From Bifidobacterium cuniculi (GTDB lineage: Bacteria; Actinomycetota; Actinomycetes; Actinomycetales; Bifidobacteriaceae), in contig NZ_JGYV01000001.1 of the NCBI RefSeq assembly GCF_000741575.1, positions 715,776 through 779,775 of the forward strand: a DNA stretch of 64,000 bases, written 5' to 3'. This document shows positions 36,098-45,808 of the stretch, piece after piece. Every line of letters begins with the position of its first letter. Within the stretch, counting starts at the first letter, position 1. Under the pieces are notes generated by a model. That model was not told where the DNA came from and made no database searches. It saw only the letters and a program-made list of their open reading frames with translations. The translations under genes and the position numbers were made by a program.

Positions 36098-37600
36098 ATG
36101 CATCAGGAGATGTCTGAACTCAATACGGGGCAACAAATGGGAGCCACTACTGCTCCAGCAGACGGTGGAGACAGCATGACATTTTCCGATTTGTTGGCCA
36201 TCATCCGGAAACACGTCATCACCATTGCCATCACTTTTGTAGTGACAGTCACAGCGGTTTGTGCTTTCACGGCCGTTTCGCCAGTGAAATACACCACTAC
36301 CACACAGCTCTTCGCCACTTATAACGATGCCTCCGGCAGTCAGGCGAACATGAGTGAGCAAAACAACGGCAGCTCTTATATTATGAGCCAGATCAAGTCC
36401 TATCCGGCCCTTACCGCTACGCAGACTGTCCTGCAGCCGGTAATCGAGGAACTCGACCTGAATACCAGTGCCAGCACGTTGGGCGAGACCATCAGCGTGA
36501 CCAATCCGGACAATACGGCTTTCGTCAACATATCCGTCACGGGCACCGACCCGACGCAAACCACTGACATCGCCAACGCCGTCGCCCGCTCCCTGAGCAA
36601 CGTGGTCGAGAAGTCGTTGTATGCTACTGGCTCACGTTCCGCCATCAAATTGTCCATCGTACAACCCGCAGTACGACCTACGGCCCCCAGTTCGCCGAAG
36701 TGGAAGCTCAATGTCCTCGTCGGAATCGTCGGTGGCCTTGTCCTTGGTGTTTTCGCGGCTCTTCTGAAAGACGTGCTGAGCAAGAAGATCGAGGACGAAG
36801 ACGAGCTTGGCGAGTACCTGAGCGCTCCAATCGTGGGGCGCATCCCCGAGGATGAACTGCTCAATGAGACTTCACCTGCGGTGATTTGCCAACCGGGCAG
36901 CCCGATTGCCGAGGATTACCGTCGTATCCGTACCAATTTGTCATTCATCGCACCGGTGGACGACACTCATTGCCGACTCATCATCACCACCTCCACCGGC
37001 GCCAGCGAAGGAAAGACGACGACCTCTGTCAATGTCGCGGCCGCGCTTGCCGAGAACGGCGCCAAGGTACTGCTCATCGACGCAGACCTGCGCTCCCCTT
37101 CGGTGGCCAAGAAGCTCGACATCGACGGCTCCGCCGGCCTCGCCCACGTGCTCTCCGGCCAGGCGTCCGTCAAGGACGTCGTGCAGCGCTACTGGAAGGG
37201 CAACCTGCATATCATGCCTGCCGGCCCCAAGCCGCCGAACGCCTCCACGTTGCTCAATTCGCCGGTCATGGTGGAGCTGCTCAACAACGCCATGCAGCAG
37301 TACGACTACGTGATCATCGACACCGCCCCGATGGTGGTGGCCAACGACGCCATCATCTTCGTGCGCCGTGGCGGCTCCCTGATCATGGTCTGCCGTCGCG
37401 ACCGCACCCTCAAGCACGATCTGCGCGAGATCAACGAGGAGCTGACGACCCTCGACCTGTCCGTCACCGGCGTGGTCTTCAACTGTGCCAAGGACAACAA
37501 GAAGGGCAGCGGCTACGGCAATTACTATTATTACTATTCGAGCAACGATTCGGACACGGACAAGAAAAAGGGACACAGACTGCGTCAACGCAAGAAGTGA
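36098..37600 (+). CDS. Polysaccharide co-polymerase/BY-type tyrosine autokinase (Wzz-Wzc-like)
   Basis: 500 residues. N-terminal Wzz domain with two membrane helices (about residues 45-65 and 205-225). Then a cytoplasmic BY-kinase: Walker A STGASEGKTTT (about residue 298), Walker A' VLLIDADLRSP, Walker B YVIIDTAPM, and a C-terminal tyrosine cluster YGNYYYYYSS that is the autophosphorylation tail. It controls exopolysaccharide chain length. The start MHQEM follows AAGGACGGG; an ATG four codons later is possible. GC content changes sharply near the Walker A region, so the two halves may have different origins. The matching phosphatase lies 8.2 kb downstream. Confidence 0.9.
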   Translation: MHQEMSELNTGQQMGATTAPADGGDSMTFSDLLAIIRKHVITIAITFVVTVTAVCAFTAVSPVKYTTTTQLFATYNDASGSQANMSEQNNGSSYIMSQIKSYPALTATQTVLQPVIEELDLNTSASTLGETISVTNPDNTAFVNISVTGTDPTQTTDIANAVARSLSNVVEKSLYATGSRSAIKLSIVQPAVRPTAPSSPKWKLNVLVGIVGGLVLGVFAALLKDVLSKKIEDEDELGEYLSAPIVGRIPEDELLNETSPAVICQPGSPIAEDYRRIRTNLSFIAPVDDTHCRLIITTSTGASEGKTTTSVNVAAALAENGAKVLLIDADLRSPSVAKKLDIDGSAGLAHVLSGQASVKDVVQRYWKGNLHIMPAGPKPPNASTLLNSPVMVELLNNAMQQYDYVIIDTAPMVVANDAIIFVRRGGSLIMVCRRDRTLKHDLREINEELTTLDLSVTGVVFNCAKDNKKGSGYGNYYYYYSSNDSDTDKKKGHRLRQRKK

Positions 37601-37688
37601 GCTTCTTGCCTGCCGACCGCGCCGCGGCTCGACCCGACAGGGCGGTGCCGCGGCGCTTTCTGCATGACCGACTGAAACCAGGGGATCC

Positions 37689-39530
37689 ATGACACAGGAA
37701 CAGGTACACGACAGTTCGACAAGCCGTCATCACCATCATCACCATCATCACCGCCACCGCCGCAGGATCTGGCCGTGGGTCGTCGGCATCCTCGGCGTGC
37801 TCATCGTGGCGTTGCTCGCCGTGGCCAGCGTCATGGGCATGCAGTTCATGCGTCAGGCGAAGCAGGTGCAGGCGCATGAGACGCAGGCCATCGCGGTGCT
37901 CAAGGGTGCCGCCGACGTGGCCGACGCCGGGCAGGGAGCAAAGGATGCGCTGCCCAAGGCGCAGGCGGAAGCCAAGGAAGCTTCGCGCATCGCCCACGGT
38001 TCCCTGTGGAACTTCATGGCCGCGGTGCCTTTCGTAGGCACCGACGTGACCACCGTGCAGGGCATGACCAACGTGGTCGATGCCGTGGTAAGCGATACGC
38101 TTCCGCAGTTCCTCGACGCCTTCAGCACCCTGAGCCATGACAACCTGGCGACCAGCGACGGCATCAACCTGCAGCCGATCGTGGACGCCGAACCCGCCAT
38201 CGACAAGGCGAACGCCTCCCTGCAGGCGCAGGTGGAGCGCTATGATGCGCTGCCGCAGCCCACCATCGGCATGGTGGCCGACGCCTACGACCAGGGCAAG
38301 GAACAGCTTGGCACGCTGGGGGAGAAAGTCGACGCCCTGGCCAACACCTTCACCATGCTGCCTGTGTTCCTGGGCCACGGCGGCGAACAGACCTACGCCA
38401 TCATGGCCATGACCACCTCCGAGATGCGCTCCTCGGGCGGCCTGATCGGCTCGGTGGGGGAGATGACCACGCACGACGGCACCATCGACATCGGCGACTT
38501 CCGTCCGAATGGCGACTACCTGCCGTACGGCGTGGCGGATCGCACGGACGACGAGAAGCGCATCTTCACCACGGACGGCCCCTTGCACATGTCCTTCGAC
38601 ATCCGCGACCTGGCGGTCTATCCGGACACCCAAGGCGTGGCCGAAGGCATGCGTACCATCTGGAACCGCACGCCGTGGGGCGCCGAGCAGCCGCTGGACG
38701 GCGTGGTGCTCGTGGACCCTGTCTTCGTGCAGGAGATCATCGCCGTCAACGGTGACGTCACCCTCGACGACGGCACCGTGCTCACCGGTGAGAACACCGC
38801 GCAGTACCTGCTCAACGACGTCTACAAGAACCATGACGGCACCGAGTCCGACGTGATCTTCGCCGAAGTGGCCTCCCGTTGCATCGACGACATGTTCGAG
38901 AACATCTCCATCGGCAAGCTGGCCAAGCTGGCGAACACGCTCGACGAACTGGCCAAGGAACGTCACTTCTCCATGTACTCCTTCGACAGCGACCTGGAGA
39001 CGAAGATCCTGGAGGCCGGCTTCACCGCCACCACACCCGCCGACGAAAGCAACCCGCAGGTCGGCGTCTACCTGACCGAGCAGAACCCCTCGAAGCTCGG
39101 CTGGTACATCAAGCGCACCTCCAAGATCACCACGCTGGAATGCGCCGACGACCACAGCTGCACCTACCACGTGGAGTACACGCTGCACAACACGCTCACC
39201 GAGGATGAGCTCAAGGACCTGCCCGGCTACATCGCGAGCATCGACCAGGCCAACCGCGGCATCGCCATGGAGAAGATCCTGTTCTACCCGCCAGCCGGCG
39301 GTTCGATCAGCAACATCGTGGAGCTCGGCGGCAAGGCGAATGCCGTGCAGAAGGACACGCTGAACGGCAACACCATCTACCGGTCGACGGTGGAGATCCG
39401 CCCCGGACAGGAAGTGACCTACTCCTTCGACGTGACCACCTCGACCAAGGCGAAGACCAAGCTGACCATCGACCAGACCCCGATGGGGTGGCGGGGGACC
39501 GGCGAGGAGGACGGGGGCCAGGCGAAGTAG
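37689..39530 (+). CDS. DUF4012 membrane protein with natural octahistidine stretch
   Basis: 613 residues. N-terminal SSTSRHHHHHHHHRHRRR, one membrane helix (about residues 27-49), a coiled-coil region (residues 55-200) and the DUF4012 domain (IMAMTTSEMRSSGGLIGSVG onward). DUF4012 proteins often accompany exopolysaccharide genes in actinobacteria; the function is unknown. The eight histidines use mixed CAT/CAC codons and adjoin an Arg-rich stretch at the membrane, suggesting a metal- or phosphate-binding tail rather than any artefact. 88 nt after the BY-kinase, probably same operon. Confidence 0.85.
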   Translation: MTQEQVHDSSTSRHHHHHHHHRHRRRIWPWVVGILGVLIVALLAVASVMGMQFMRQAKQVQAHETQAIAVLKGAADVADAGQGAKDALPKAQAEAKEASRIAHGSLWNFMAAVPFVGTDVTTVQGMTNVVDAVVSDTLPQFLDAFSTLSHDNLATSDGINLQPIVDAEPAIDKANASLQAQVERYDALPQPTIGMVADAYDQGKEQLGTLGEKVDALANTFTMLPVFLGHGGEQTYAIMAMTTSEMRSSGGLIGSVGEMTTHDGTIDIGDFRPNGDYLPYGVADRTDDEKRIFTTDGPLHMSFDIRDLAVYPDTQGVAEGMRTIWNRTPWGAEQPLDGVVLVDPVFVQEIIAVNGDVTLDDGTVLTGENTAQYLLNDVYKNHDGTESDVIFAEVASRCIDDMFENISIGKLAKLANTLDELAKERHFSMYSFDSDLETKILEAGFTATTPADESNPQVGVYLTEQNPSKLGWYIKRTSKITTLECADDHSCTYHVEYTLHNTLTEDELKDLPGYIASIDQANRGIAMEKILFYPPAGGSISNIVELGGKANAVQKDTLNGNTIYRSTVEIRPGQEVTYSFDVTTSTKAKTKLTIDQTPMGWRGTGEEDGGQAK

Positions 39531-39545
39531 TCCTGGCCGCTCGAC

Positions 39546-39595
39546 GACGGACGATGCCCACCATGCAGATGGCCGCATGGTGGGCATCGTCCGTC
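39546..39595 (+). terminator. 21-bp hairpin after the DUF4012 gene
   Basis: GACGGACGATGCCCACCATGC pairs fully with its complement across an 8-nt loop, beginning 15 nt after the stop codon. Confidence 0.8.
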
Positions 39596-39764
39596 CGGGG
39601 CGGGACACGCCGGGTTCAGCTGGAGGCGTGGCGAAGACCACAGCCGGTGCCAACCCTTGTCTTTCCTTGGATGTCGCTCATAGCTGAAGCGCTTAGGCTG
39701 TCTCATTATGTATGCAACCGTTATCCGATTATGAGATGAAGTCGTGTCTTTAAGCTCCATTGGC

Positions 39765-39791
39765 TATAATGCTGCAATGCGAACGGTTGCA
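39765..39791 (+). promoter_or_regulatory. Promoter -10 and MalR-like operator of the amylase gene
   Basis: A perfect TATAAT (39765-39770) is followed 7 bp later by TGCGAACGGTTGCA (39778-39791). This resembles the CGCAAACGTTTGCG type of site bound by LacI-family maltose/starch regulators of bifidobacteria. It lies on the predicted transcription start, as for a repressor. The -35 is poor. The leader to ATG would be about 165 nt and I see no gene in it; the rest of 39596-39943 shows nothing else. Confidence 0.5.
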
Positions 39792-39943
39792 CCATGGCGC
39801 TGCGCTGAAGAAGCGCCAGGTTGCTTGCCTTGGCAGATAGGTAAACAATCCTGGGTGAACTGTCGCAATACGACTCCGTTTCGGCGAGGTCGCAGGAAAG
39901 AACAAAGGTTCCGTATTCCAAGAGAAGAAAAGGAGACAGTGGA

Positions 39944-42900
39944 ATGACCCAACTGTCCAATCCGACCGGCGCGGCCGAGTCGAAGCCAGGCAAGAAGCCC
40001 GGCTTCCTCAAGAAGGCCCTCGCCGGCGTCGTCGCCACGGCGACGCTGTGCGGCGGCATGGTGATCGGCACCAGCACCGCGGTGGCGGCGAATGCGCCGA
40101 CCACCAGCTACGACCGTACCCTCGGCAACGCTGAATTCGAAGCTGCCCGCAACCAGTACGGCCTGTCCAAGGAGATGAGCTACGGCTCCATCCTGCATGC
40201 ATGGATGTGGTCCTTCAACACCATCAAGAACAACATGAAGGACATCGCCGAAGCCGGCTACACCTCCATCCAGACCTCCCCGATCTCCGAGATCAAGGGC
40301 CCCATGGAGGGCATGAAATTCACCGAGAACTGGTACTACGTGTACCAGCCCTCCGGCAGCAAGATCGGCAACAAGGTCGTGGGTACCGAGGAAGAGCTCA
40401 AGGCCATGACTGCGGAGGCCCACAAGTACGGCATCCGAGTCATCGTCGACGGCGTCATCAACCACTTCACCGCCGACTGGAACGCCATCGATCCCGAGTG
40501 GCGCCGTTCCGACTACTTCCACACCCGTGACCAGGGCGGCTGCGGCGACAACGGTACCGCCATCAACTACGGCAACCGCTACCAGGTGACCCACTGCCAC
40601 CTGCTGAGCCTGTGGGACCTCAACACCGAGAACCAGGAAGTCGGCAACAAGATGGCCGCCTTCCTCAAGCAGGCCGTGGCCGACGGCGTGGACGGCTTCC
40701 GCTACGATGCCGCCAAGCACATCGAGCTGCCGAATGAGTTCGGCACCTATTCCCCGTACTACGACACGATCCTGCCGAACGGTGCGCAGTACCAGTACGG
40801 CGAGGTGCTCCAGGGCGATGCCGGCCTCAACGCCGCTGCCTACCCGGCGCTCTTCGACAAGTACTCGTCCAACGGCGGCGGCAACACTGGTTCCCGATAC
40901 GGCGGTACCCTGCGCGAGGCGCTGAAGAACTACAACCTCAACGCAGGTGGCCTCACCAACCTGCAGGGTGACGGCGTCAAGGACAACCAGCTGGTCACCT
41001 GGGTCGAATCCCACGATACCTACGCCAACACCAACGAATACTCCTCCCAGCTGACCGCATGGCAGATCCGCATGGGCTGGGCCGTCATCGGCTCCAAGGC
41101 CGGCGGCGCGCCGCTCTTCTTCAACCGACCGGTCGGCTCCGGCGGCGACCACGGCCCGCGCTTCGCGGAGCGCTCGCAGCTCGGTGACGCCGGCGACGAC
41201 GAGTGGAAGTCCACCGAAGTCGCGGCCGTCAACCACTTCCGCAACGCCATGGAAGGCAACGCCGAGTACATGCGCAACTGCCAGGGCAACAACCAGTGCC
41301 TCATGATCGAGCGTTACAAGTCCAACGGCAGCTCCGCCGACGACGGCGTGACCGTCGCCAACATGGGCAGCGACGTCAACCTCGCCGGCATGGCCACCGC
41401 GCTGGACGACGGCACCTACACCGACGCCGTCAACGGCGGCACCCTGACCGTCTCGGGCAAGAAGATCACCTCCGGCACCGCCAAGGGCGGCAAGGTCTCC
41501 GTCTTCTCCAACATCAAGGTCGGCCCGCGTGCCTCCGTGTCCATCACGGCGCCGAGCTCCTTCAAGACCGACACCACCACGGTCACCCTGAACGCGTCCA
41601 ACGTGTCCAACGCCCGTTACACCACCTCCGAGGGCGCCTCCGGCTCCTTCACCAGCGGCCAGGTCATCACCATCGGCGCCAACACCGCTGCGGGCAACAC
41701 CATCACCGTGACCGTGACCGGCACCTCCGAGGACGGCACCGAGGTGAAGGACACCAAGACAATCACCAAGAAGGACCCGAACGCGGTCGTCTCCTACACC
41801 GCCTACGCGAAGAAGCCCTCCAGCTGGAGCACCATCTACGCGTATGCCTACGTGGACAACAACGCCGCCGGCACCAACGTGATCGAGAACATGAAGTGGC
41901 CCGGCGTGGCCATGACGGCCGAATCCAATGCCTGCAACGGCACCGCCACCCATGTCTACGAGATTCCCGAGGATATGATCGATGCGGCCGGTGACTCCCC
42001 GATCCGCGTCATCTTCAACAACGGCGGCGACGGCTCCATCACCGGCAACAAGTTCCCGGCCGACACCGTCACCACCGACCCCGACGACCACGTGGACGCC
42101 GCGGGCCTGCTGATCGACGGCTCCTATGTGTGGGACGGCAACATCACCTCCGGCAAGTGGACCGAAGCCTCCTGCGTGGCCGTGACGGTCGACTCCATCG
42201 CCATCAACGGCGGCAACATCACGCTCGACGTGAACGACAACCCGACCGCCAAGCTGACCACGACCATCACCCCGGCCGCGGCAGCCAGCGCCAAGGTGAC
42301 CTGGACGTCCTCCAACACCGCCGTGGCCACCGTGAGCAACGGCACCGTGCAGGCCGTCAAGGCCGGCACTGCCACGATCACCGCGACCGCCGGCGGCAAG
42401 TCCGCCTCCATCACGGTGACCGTGACCGGTGTGCGTGTGGCCCCGACCACCACCACGGTGTATTACCCGTCCGGCAAGTTCGGCGCCAACTCTACCAACC
42501 TCTACTGGCACTTCAAGGGGACCGGCGAGGGTACCTGGACCACTGCGAAGATGACGGCTGCCTGTGACGGATACGTCTCCGTGACCCTGGACAACCCGGA
42601 CCAGAAGGACATCGAGTTCGTCTTCAACAACGGCAACGGCACCTGGGACAACGTGGGTGACGTCTCCGGCCAGAACTACACCGCCACCGGCGAATACGTG
42701 GTCATCAAGGACAACACCGGCAATTATGACACCGTCGCTCCGTGCATCGTCGAAGTGCCGGTCTCCTCGGTGACCATCTCCGGCGGCAACGTCTCGCTGA
42801 CCGAAGGTGAAACCAAGGCCCTCACGGCCACGGTCAGCCCCGCGAATGCGACGGATCGTGCGGTGTCCTGGAAGTCCTCCAACACGTCCGTGGCGACGGT

Positions 42901-44233
42901 GGACTCCAATGGCAAGGTGACTGCGAAGGCCAAGGGCACTGCCACGATCACCGCTACCGCGGGTGACAAGTCCGCCTCCGTCACGGTGACCGTGAACGCG
43001 GCCGTCGTCGACATCCCGGTGGAGTCCATTACCATCTCCGGCACGGGTGTTGCCGATGGCATGCTGGAGATGAATGCTCAGACCACCATGTCCCTGACAG
43101 CCTCTGTATCTCCGGCGAATGCCACTAACCAGGAAGTCACTTGGAAGTCCAACAATACCAATCTGGCCGTCGTTGATACCAATGGCCAGGTAACTGCCAA
43201 GGCAGCAGGTACGGTGGTGATTACTGCCACTGCAGGAGGTCGCAGCGACGCCATCATCGTCACCATTCGACAGGTGGTCGGTCTGCAATCGGTCACCATC
43301 ACTGGCGATGGGGTCAAGGACAACATGTTGTCTATGGCCGCTGGCAAAACTGCACAGTTGACTGCGGTCCTGACTCCTTCGAATGCGACTGTTGGTGCGG
43401 TTGCCTGGTCTTCTTCGAATACCGCGGTCGCCACGGTGGACGGCAATGGCAAGGTCACTGCCAAGAAGGCCGGTAGTACCGCCATAGCGGTATATGCTTC
43501 CGGCAAGACTTCAGCCATTGTGGTGACGGTGTCTGGTTCGGTTCCGGTGTCGGATTCGAAGGGTGATTCCCTTGGTGTGCGTCGTGGCACGATGCTGTAC
43601 CTGAACAACCAGCTCAAGGGCAATAACACGGATGTGCAGTTCGCGTATGGCCTGGAGGGCGACGAGGTGTTCGTGGGCGACTGGGACGGTGACGGCAAGG
43701 ACACGGTCGCGGTGCGTCGTGGTGCGACGTTCTATGTGCGCAACGAGCTGTCGGCTGGCATGGCCCAGGCGCAGTTCACGTTCGGTCGCCCCGGTGACGA
43801 GGTGATCGTGGGTGATTGGGACGGCGACGGCAGGGACACGTTCGGTGTTCGTCGTGGCACCATGGTGTACCTGTGCAACGAGCTCAACAGCAAGGTGAGC
43901 CTGCAGTTCAATTACGGGCGTGCGGGTGACGAGTTGCTGGTGGGTGACTGGGACGGTGACGGCAGGGACACGCTTGGTGTTCGTCGTGGCACGGTGATGT
44001 ACCTGGTCAATTCGCTCATGAAGGGCAGCGCGGACGTGCAGTTCGTGTACGGCCGTTCGGGTGACGAGGTTCTGGTGGGTGACTGGGACGGTGACGGCAG
44101 GGACACGCTTGGTGTTCGTCGTGGCACGGTGATGTACCTGAACAACCAGCTCAAGGGCGGTAACGCGAGTGTGCAGTTCGCGTATGGCCGTGCGGGTGAC
44201 CTGGTGCTCGTGGGCAACTGGGACGGCAAGTAA
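39944..44233 (+). CDS. Secreted multidomain alpha-amylase (GH13) with starch-binding and Ig-like domains
   Basis: 1,429 residues. Signal peptide (about residues 22-48, cleavage after AVA). GH13 barrel with VDGVINH, GFRYDAAKH (Asp255), GEVLQG (Glu287) and WVESHD (Asp358). A CBM26-like domain (about 615-740), a bacterial Ig-like (Big2) domain, a CBM25-like domain (about 832-925) and three more Big2 domains follow. The C-terminal ~225 residues are five 44-45-residue repeats containing GDWDGDGRDT, a DxDxDG calcium loop. It should degrade starch outside the cell; the repeats may bind the cell wall or calcium. No sortase motif. GAAAAGGAGA precedes ATG. Confidence 0.93.
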   Translation: MTQLSNPTGAAESKPGKKPGFLKKALAGVVATATLCGGMVIGTSTAVAANAPTTSYDRTLGNAEFEAARNQYGLSKEMSYGSILHAWMWSFNTIKNNMKDIAEAGYTSIQTSPISEIKGPMEGMKFTENWYYVYQPSGSKIGNKVVGTEEELKAMTAEAHKYGIRVIVDGVINHFTADWNAIDPEWRRSDYFHTRDQGGCGDNGTAINYGNRYQVTHCHLLSLWDLNTENQEVGNKMAAFLKQAVADGVDGFRYDAAKHIELPNEFGTYSPYYDTILPNGAQYQYGEVLQGDAGLNAAAYPALFDKYSSNGGGNTGSRYGGTLREALKNYNLNAGGLTNLQGDGVKDNQLVTWVESHDTYANTNEYSSQLTAWQIRMGWAVIGSKAGGAPLFFNRPVGSGGDHGPRFAERSQLGDAGDDEWKSTEVAAVNHFRNAMEGNAEYMRNCQGNNQCLMIERYKSNGSSADDGVTVANMGSDVNLAGMATALDDGTYTDAVNGGTLTVSGKKITSGTAKGGKVSVFSNIKVGPRASVSITAPSSFKTDTTTVTLNASNVSNARYTTSEGASGSFTSGQVITIGANTAAGNTITVTVTGTSEDGTEVKDTKTITKKDPNAVVSYTAYAKKPSSWSTIYAYAYVDNNAAGTNVIENMKWPGVAMTAESNACNGTATHVYEIPEDMIDAAGDSPIRVIFNNGGDGSITGNKFPADTVTTDPDDHVDAAGLLIDGSYVWDGNITSGKWTEASCVAVTVDSIAINGGNITLDVNDNPTAKLTTTITPAAAASAKVTWTSSNTAVATVSNGTVQAVKAGTATITATAGGKSASITVTVTGVRVAPTTTTVYYPSGKFGANSTNLYWHFKGTGEGTWTTAKMTAACDGYVSVTLDNPDQKDIEFVFNNGNGTWDNVGDVSGQNYTATGEYVVIKDNTGNYDTVAPCIVEVPVSSVTISGGNVSLTEGETKALTATVSPANATDRAVSWKSSNTSVATVDSNGKVTAKAKGTATITATAGDKSASVTVTVNAAVVDIPVESITISGTGVADGMLEMNAQTTMSLTASVSPANATNQEVTWKSNNTNLAVVDTNGQVTAKAAGTVVITATAGGRSDAIIVTIRQVVGLQSVTITGDGVKDNMLSMAAGKTAQLTAVLTPSNATVGAVAWSSSNTAVATVDGNGKVTAKKAGSTAIAVYASGKTSAIVVTVSGSVPVSDSKGDSLGVRRGTMLYLNNQLKGNNTDVQFAYGLEGDEVFVGDWDGDGKDTVAVRRGATFYVRNELSAGMAQAQFTFGRPGDEVIVGDWDGDGRDTFGVRRGTMVYLCNELNSKVSLQFNYGRAGDELLVGDWDGDGRDTLGVRRGTVMYLVNSLMKGSADVQFVYGRSGDEVLVGDWDGDGRDTLGVRRGTVMYLNNQLKGGNASVQFAYGRAGDLVLVGNWDGK
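43571..44233 (+). repeat. Five tandem 132-135-bp units in the amylase 3' end
   Basis: Units begin at the GVRRGT codons near 43571, 43706, 43841, 43973 and 44108. The last three share long identical DNA (GGTGACTGGGACGGTGACGG and neighbours), so recent duplication or gene conversion is likely. Confidence 0.85.
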
Positions 44234-44315
44234 GACGGCGCCGCCCCGCCGGTGAAGCGGGACGGCACCGTCTGACCGCATGTGGGGTGTGTCCAATCAG
44301 ACACACCCCACATGC
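44234..44315 (+). terminator. Two hairpins after the amylase gene
   Basis: First, an imperfect stem GACGGCGCCGCCCCGC with GCGGGACGGCACCGTC (44234-44272). Second, a perfect 16-bp stem GCATGTGGGGTGTGTC (44278-44315) with a 6-nt loop. No gene is seen from here to 44569. Confidence 0.7.
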
Positions 44316-44569
44316 CATGAGAATACATGCCGGTGAACTGACCAGTCGCATGCCATCTATCAACCAGATCGAGGGCAGTTGTCATGGTGAATGGCCCCCA
44401 AGGCCTCAATGCCCAAGGCCGATGGCTTGTTCGTTTTCCGGCTGGCTGTCATGGCCGGACCTTGGGACATGCTTCGCCCCTGTTGTTGAGCGGTGCGGAT
44501 GGCGATTCCAGGCAGCCACTTGACGGTTGTTTTCAAGAGGCACGTTTTTTGCTGTTCGGTATGTTCAAG

Positions 44570-45646
44570 TTAATGTAGAAGTGGAACGAAAACGTTATCG
44601 TAATCATTTCGCAAGATGAAATACGCCATCATGAGCATGGCAAATGCATACATGAATGAACGTTCCAAAAGATTGTACAGCAGCAGTGTCGAATGGTACT
44701 GCCTGCCGTTGCGGGTGGCTCGGTACTGTGCATCGACCAACAGGGCGATTGCCATATAGGGGAGGAGAATGATGGCACGGTCGATGCGCATGAAATCAAT
44801 GCCGGTGGCAAGGACGGGCGTGAATGCGCAGAAGGCTACGCTGACTTGGAACATATTGGAACAATAAGTCGTAGTACGTTGATCCACGTTCAGGGAAGGA
44901 AGGGCCATCCTCGCGTAATACGTAATCGCGGCATTTGCGATAATCACGAGTACGATGACAAGCTGGGTGTAGAGCGTAATGGTGTCTGTCGAGAAATAGG
45001 CGCTTACTTTATCTTCCCGGAAGAAGGTAGAGGCGATTTCGGGAATCAGATTGCGCAGAAGAAAACCGAGGACCATAATGGCGCCGGCGACTATCAGGAG
45101 TATTCGTTCCCGGAGAAGGCAAAGGAATGGCAATATGATAAAAATGAGACATGTGGTGTGAAACATGACTCCCAGAACGATGAGCAGTAGGGAGCCCACG
45201 AGCCAGTGTTTCGGACGCCGGACCAAAAGGGAGAGAGCGAGGGTCACGATCGACAAGGCCAATGTCTGTCGTATCTGAATAAGCGATATCAAACCTGGAT
45301 AAAAAAGGAAATATGACCATACGATCAGAGTATTATTGGTAATCTTAGCAATTGCAATCTCTGTTAATATTAGTGAGAGTAGTATTACGAGGCACTTGAA
45401 GATTCTAAAATTCAGGCCTAATGCATTACCTGCAAGAACAAGAATCCGAAAACCGGGGGCAAAGCTCTGGTAGAACGGTATCTCTTCTTGATAATAATAT
45501 GCCATTTGATACTGCTGGTAATCTGCGGCATTCTGGCTGTTCCAAGTCAGGTATACGAGAACCAGAATTGGGATTACATCGAAATAACGGTGTCGTAGGC
45601 GGAATTGGCACAAGAGCGAGGTAAGGAAATATAATACCGGATTCAT
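44570..45646 (-). CDS. EpsG/Wzy-like exopolysaccharide polymerase
   Basis: 358 residues, about ten membrane helices. Early motif LTWNSQNAADYQQYQMAY and ITNNTLIVWSYFLFYPG followed by LIQIRQTLALSI fit the EpsG family of repeat-unit polymerases. It is clearly AT-richer than neighbouring housekeeping genes, as polysaccharide genes often are. No glycosyltransferase or flippase gene is present here, so it serves an incomplete or distant locus. Confidence 0.8.
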   Translation of the reverse strand: MNPVLYFLTSLLCQFRLRHRYFDVIPILVLVYLTWNSQNAADYQQYQMAYYYQEEIPFYQSFAPGFRILVLAGNALGLNFRIFKCLVILLSLILTEIAIAKITNNTLIVWSYFLFYPGLISLIQIRQTLALSIVTLALSLLVRRPKHWLVGSLLLIVLGVMFHTTCLIFIILPFLCLLRERILLIVAGAIMVLGFLLRNLIPEIASTFFREDKVSAYFSTDTITLYTQLVIVLVIIANAAITYYARMALPSLNVDQRTTTYCSNMFQVSVAFCAFTPVLATGIDFMRIDRAIILLPYMAIALLVDAQYRATRNGRQYHSTLLLYNLLERSFMYAFAMLMMAYFILRNDYDNVFVPLLH

Positions 45647-45808
45647 GGGTCCTCTTCCTAGTTACATGTGTCTTCGGTCAGTTCGGCAAACATGGGCCAT
45701 ACAGGGAGTGTTGTGAGTAAGTATGCCCCCCGAACGCTTCCATGCAACCCTACGGGGCATACTCTAATACCTACGGCGGATAGATTCGGGGCGATTCGGA
45801 TCAATGCG

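Noticed and set aside
37722..37769. Octahistidine as vector or cloning contamination
   Set aside because: It is in frame within a long native gene with normal flanks and mixed codons, inside a chromosomal operon.
39764..43288. Open minus-strand frame of 1,174 codons opposite the amylase
   Set aside because: Shadow of the GH13 gene in a high-GC region; Gly/Val/Asp-rich with no recognisable domain or ribosome site.
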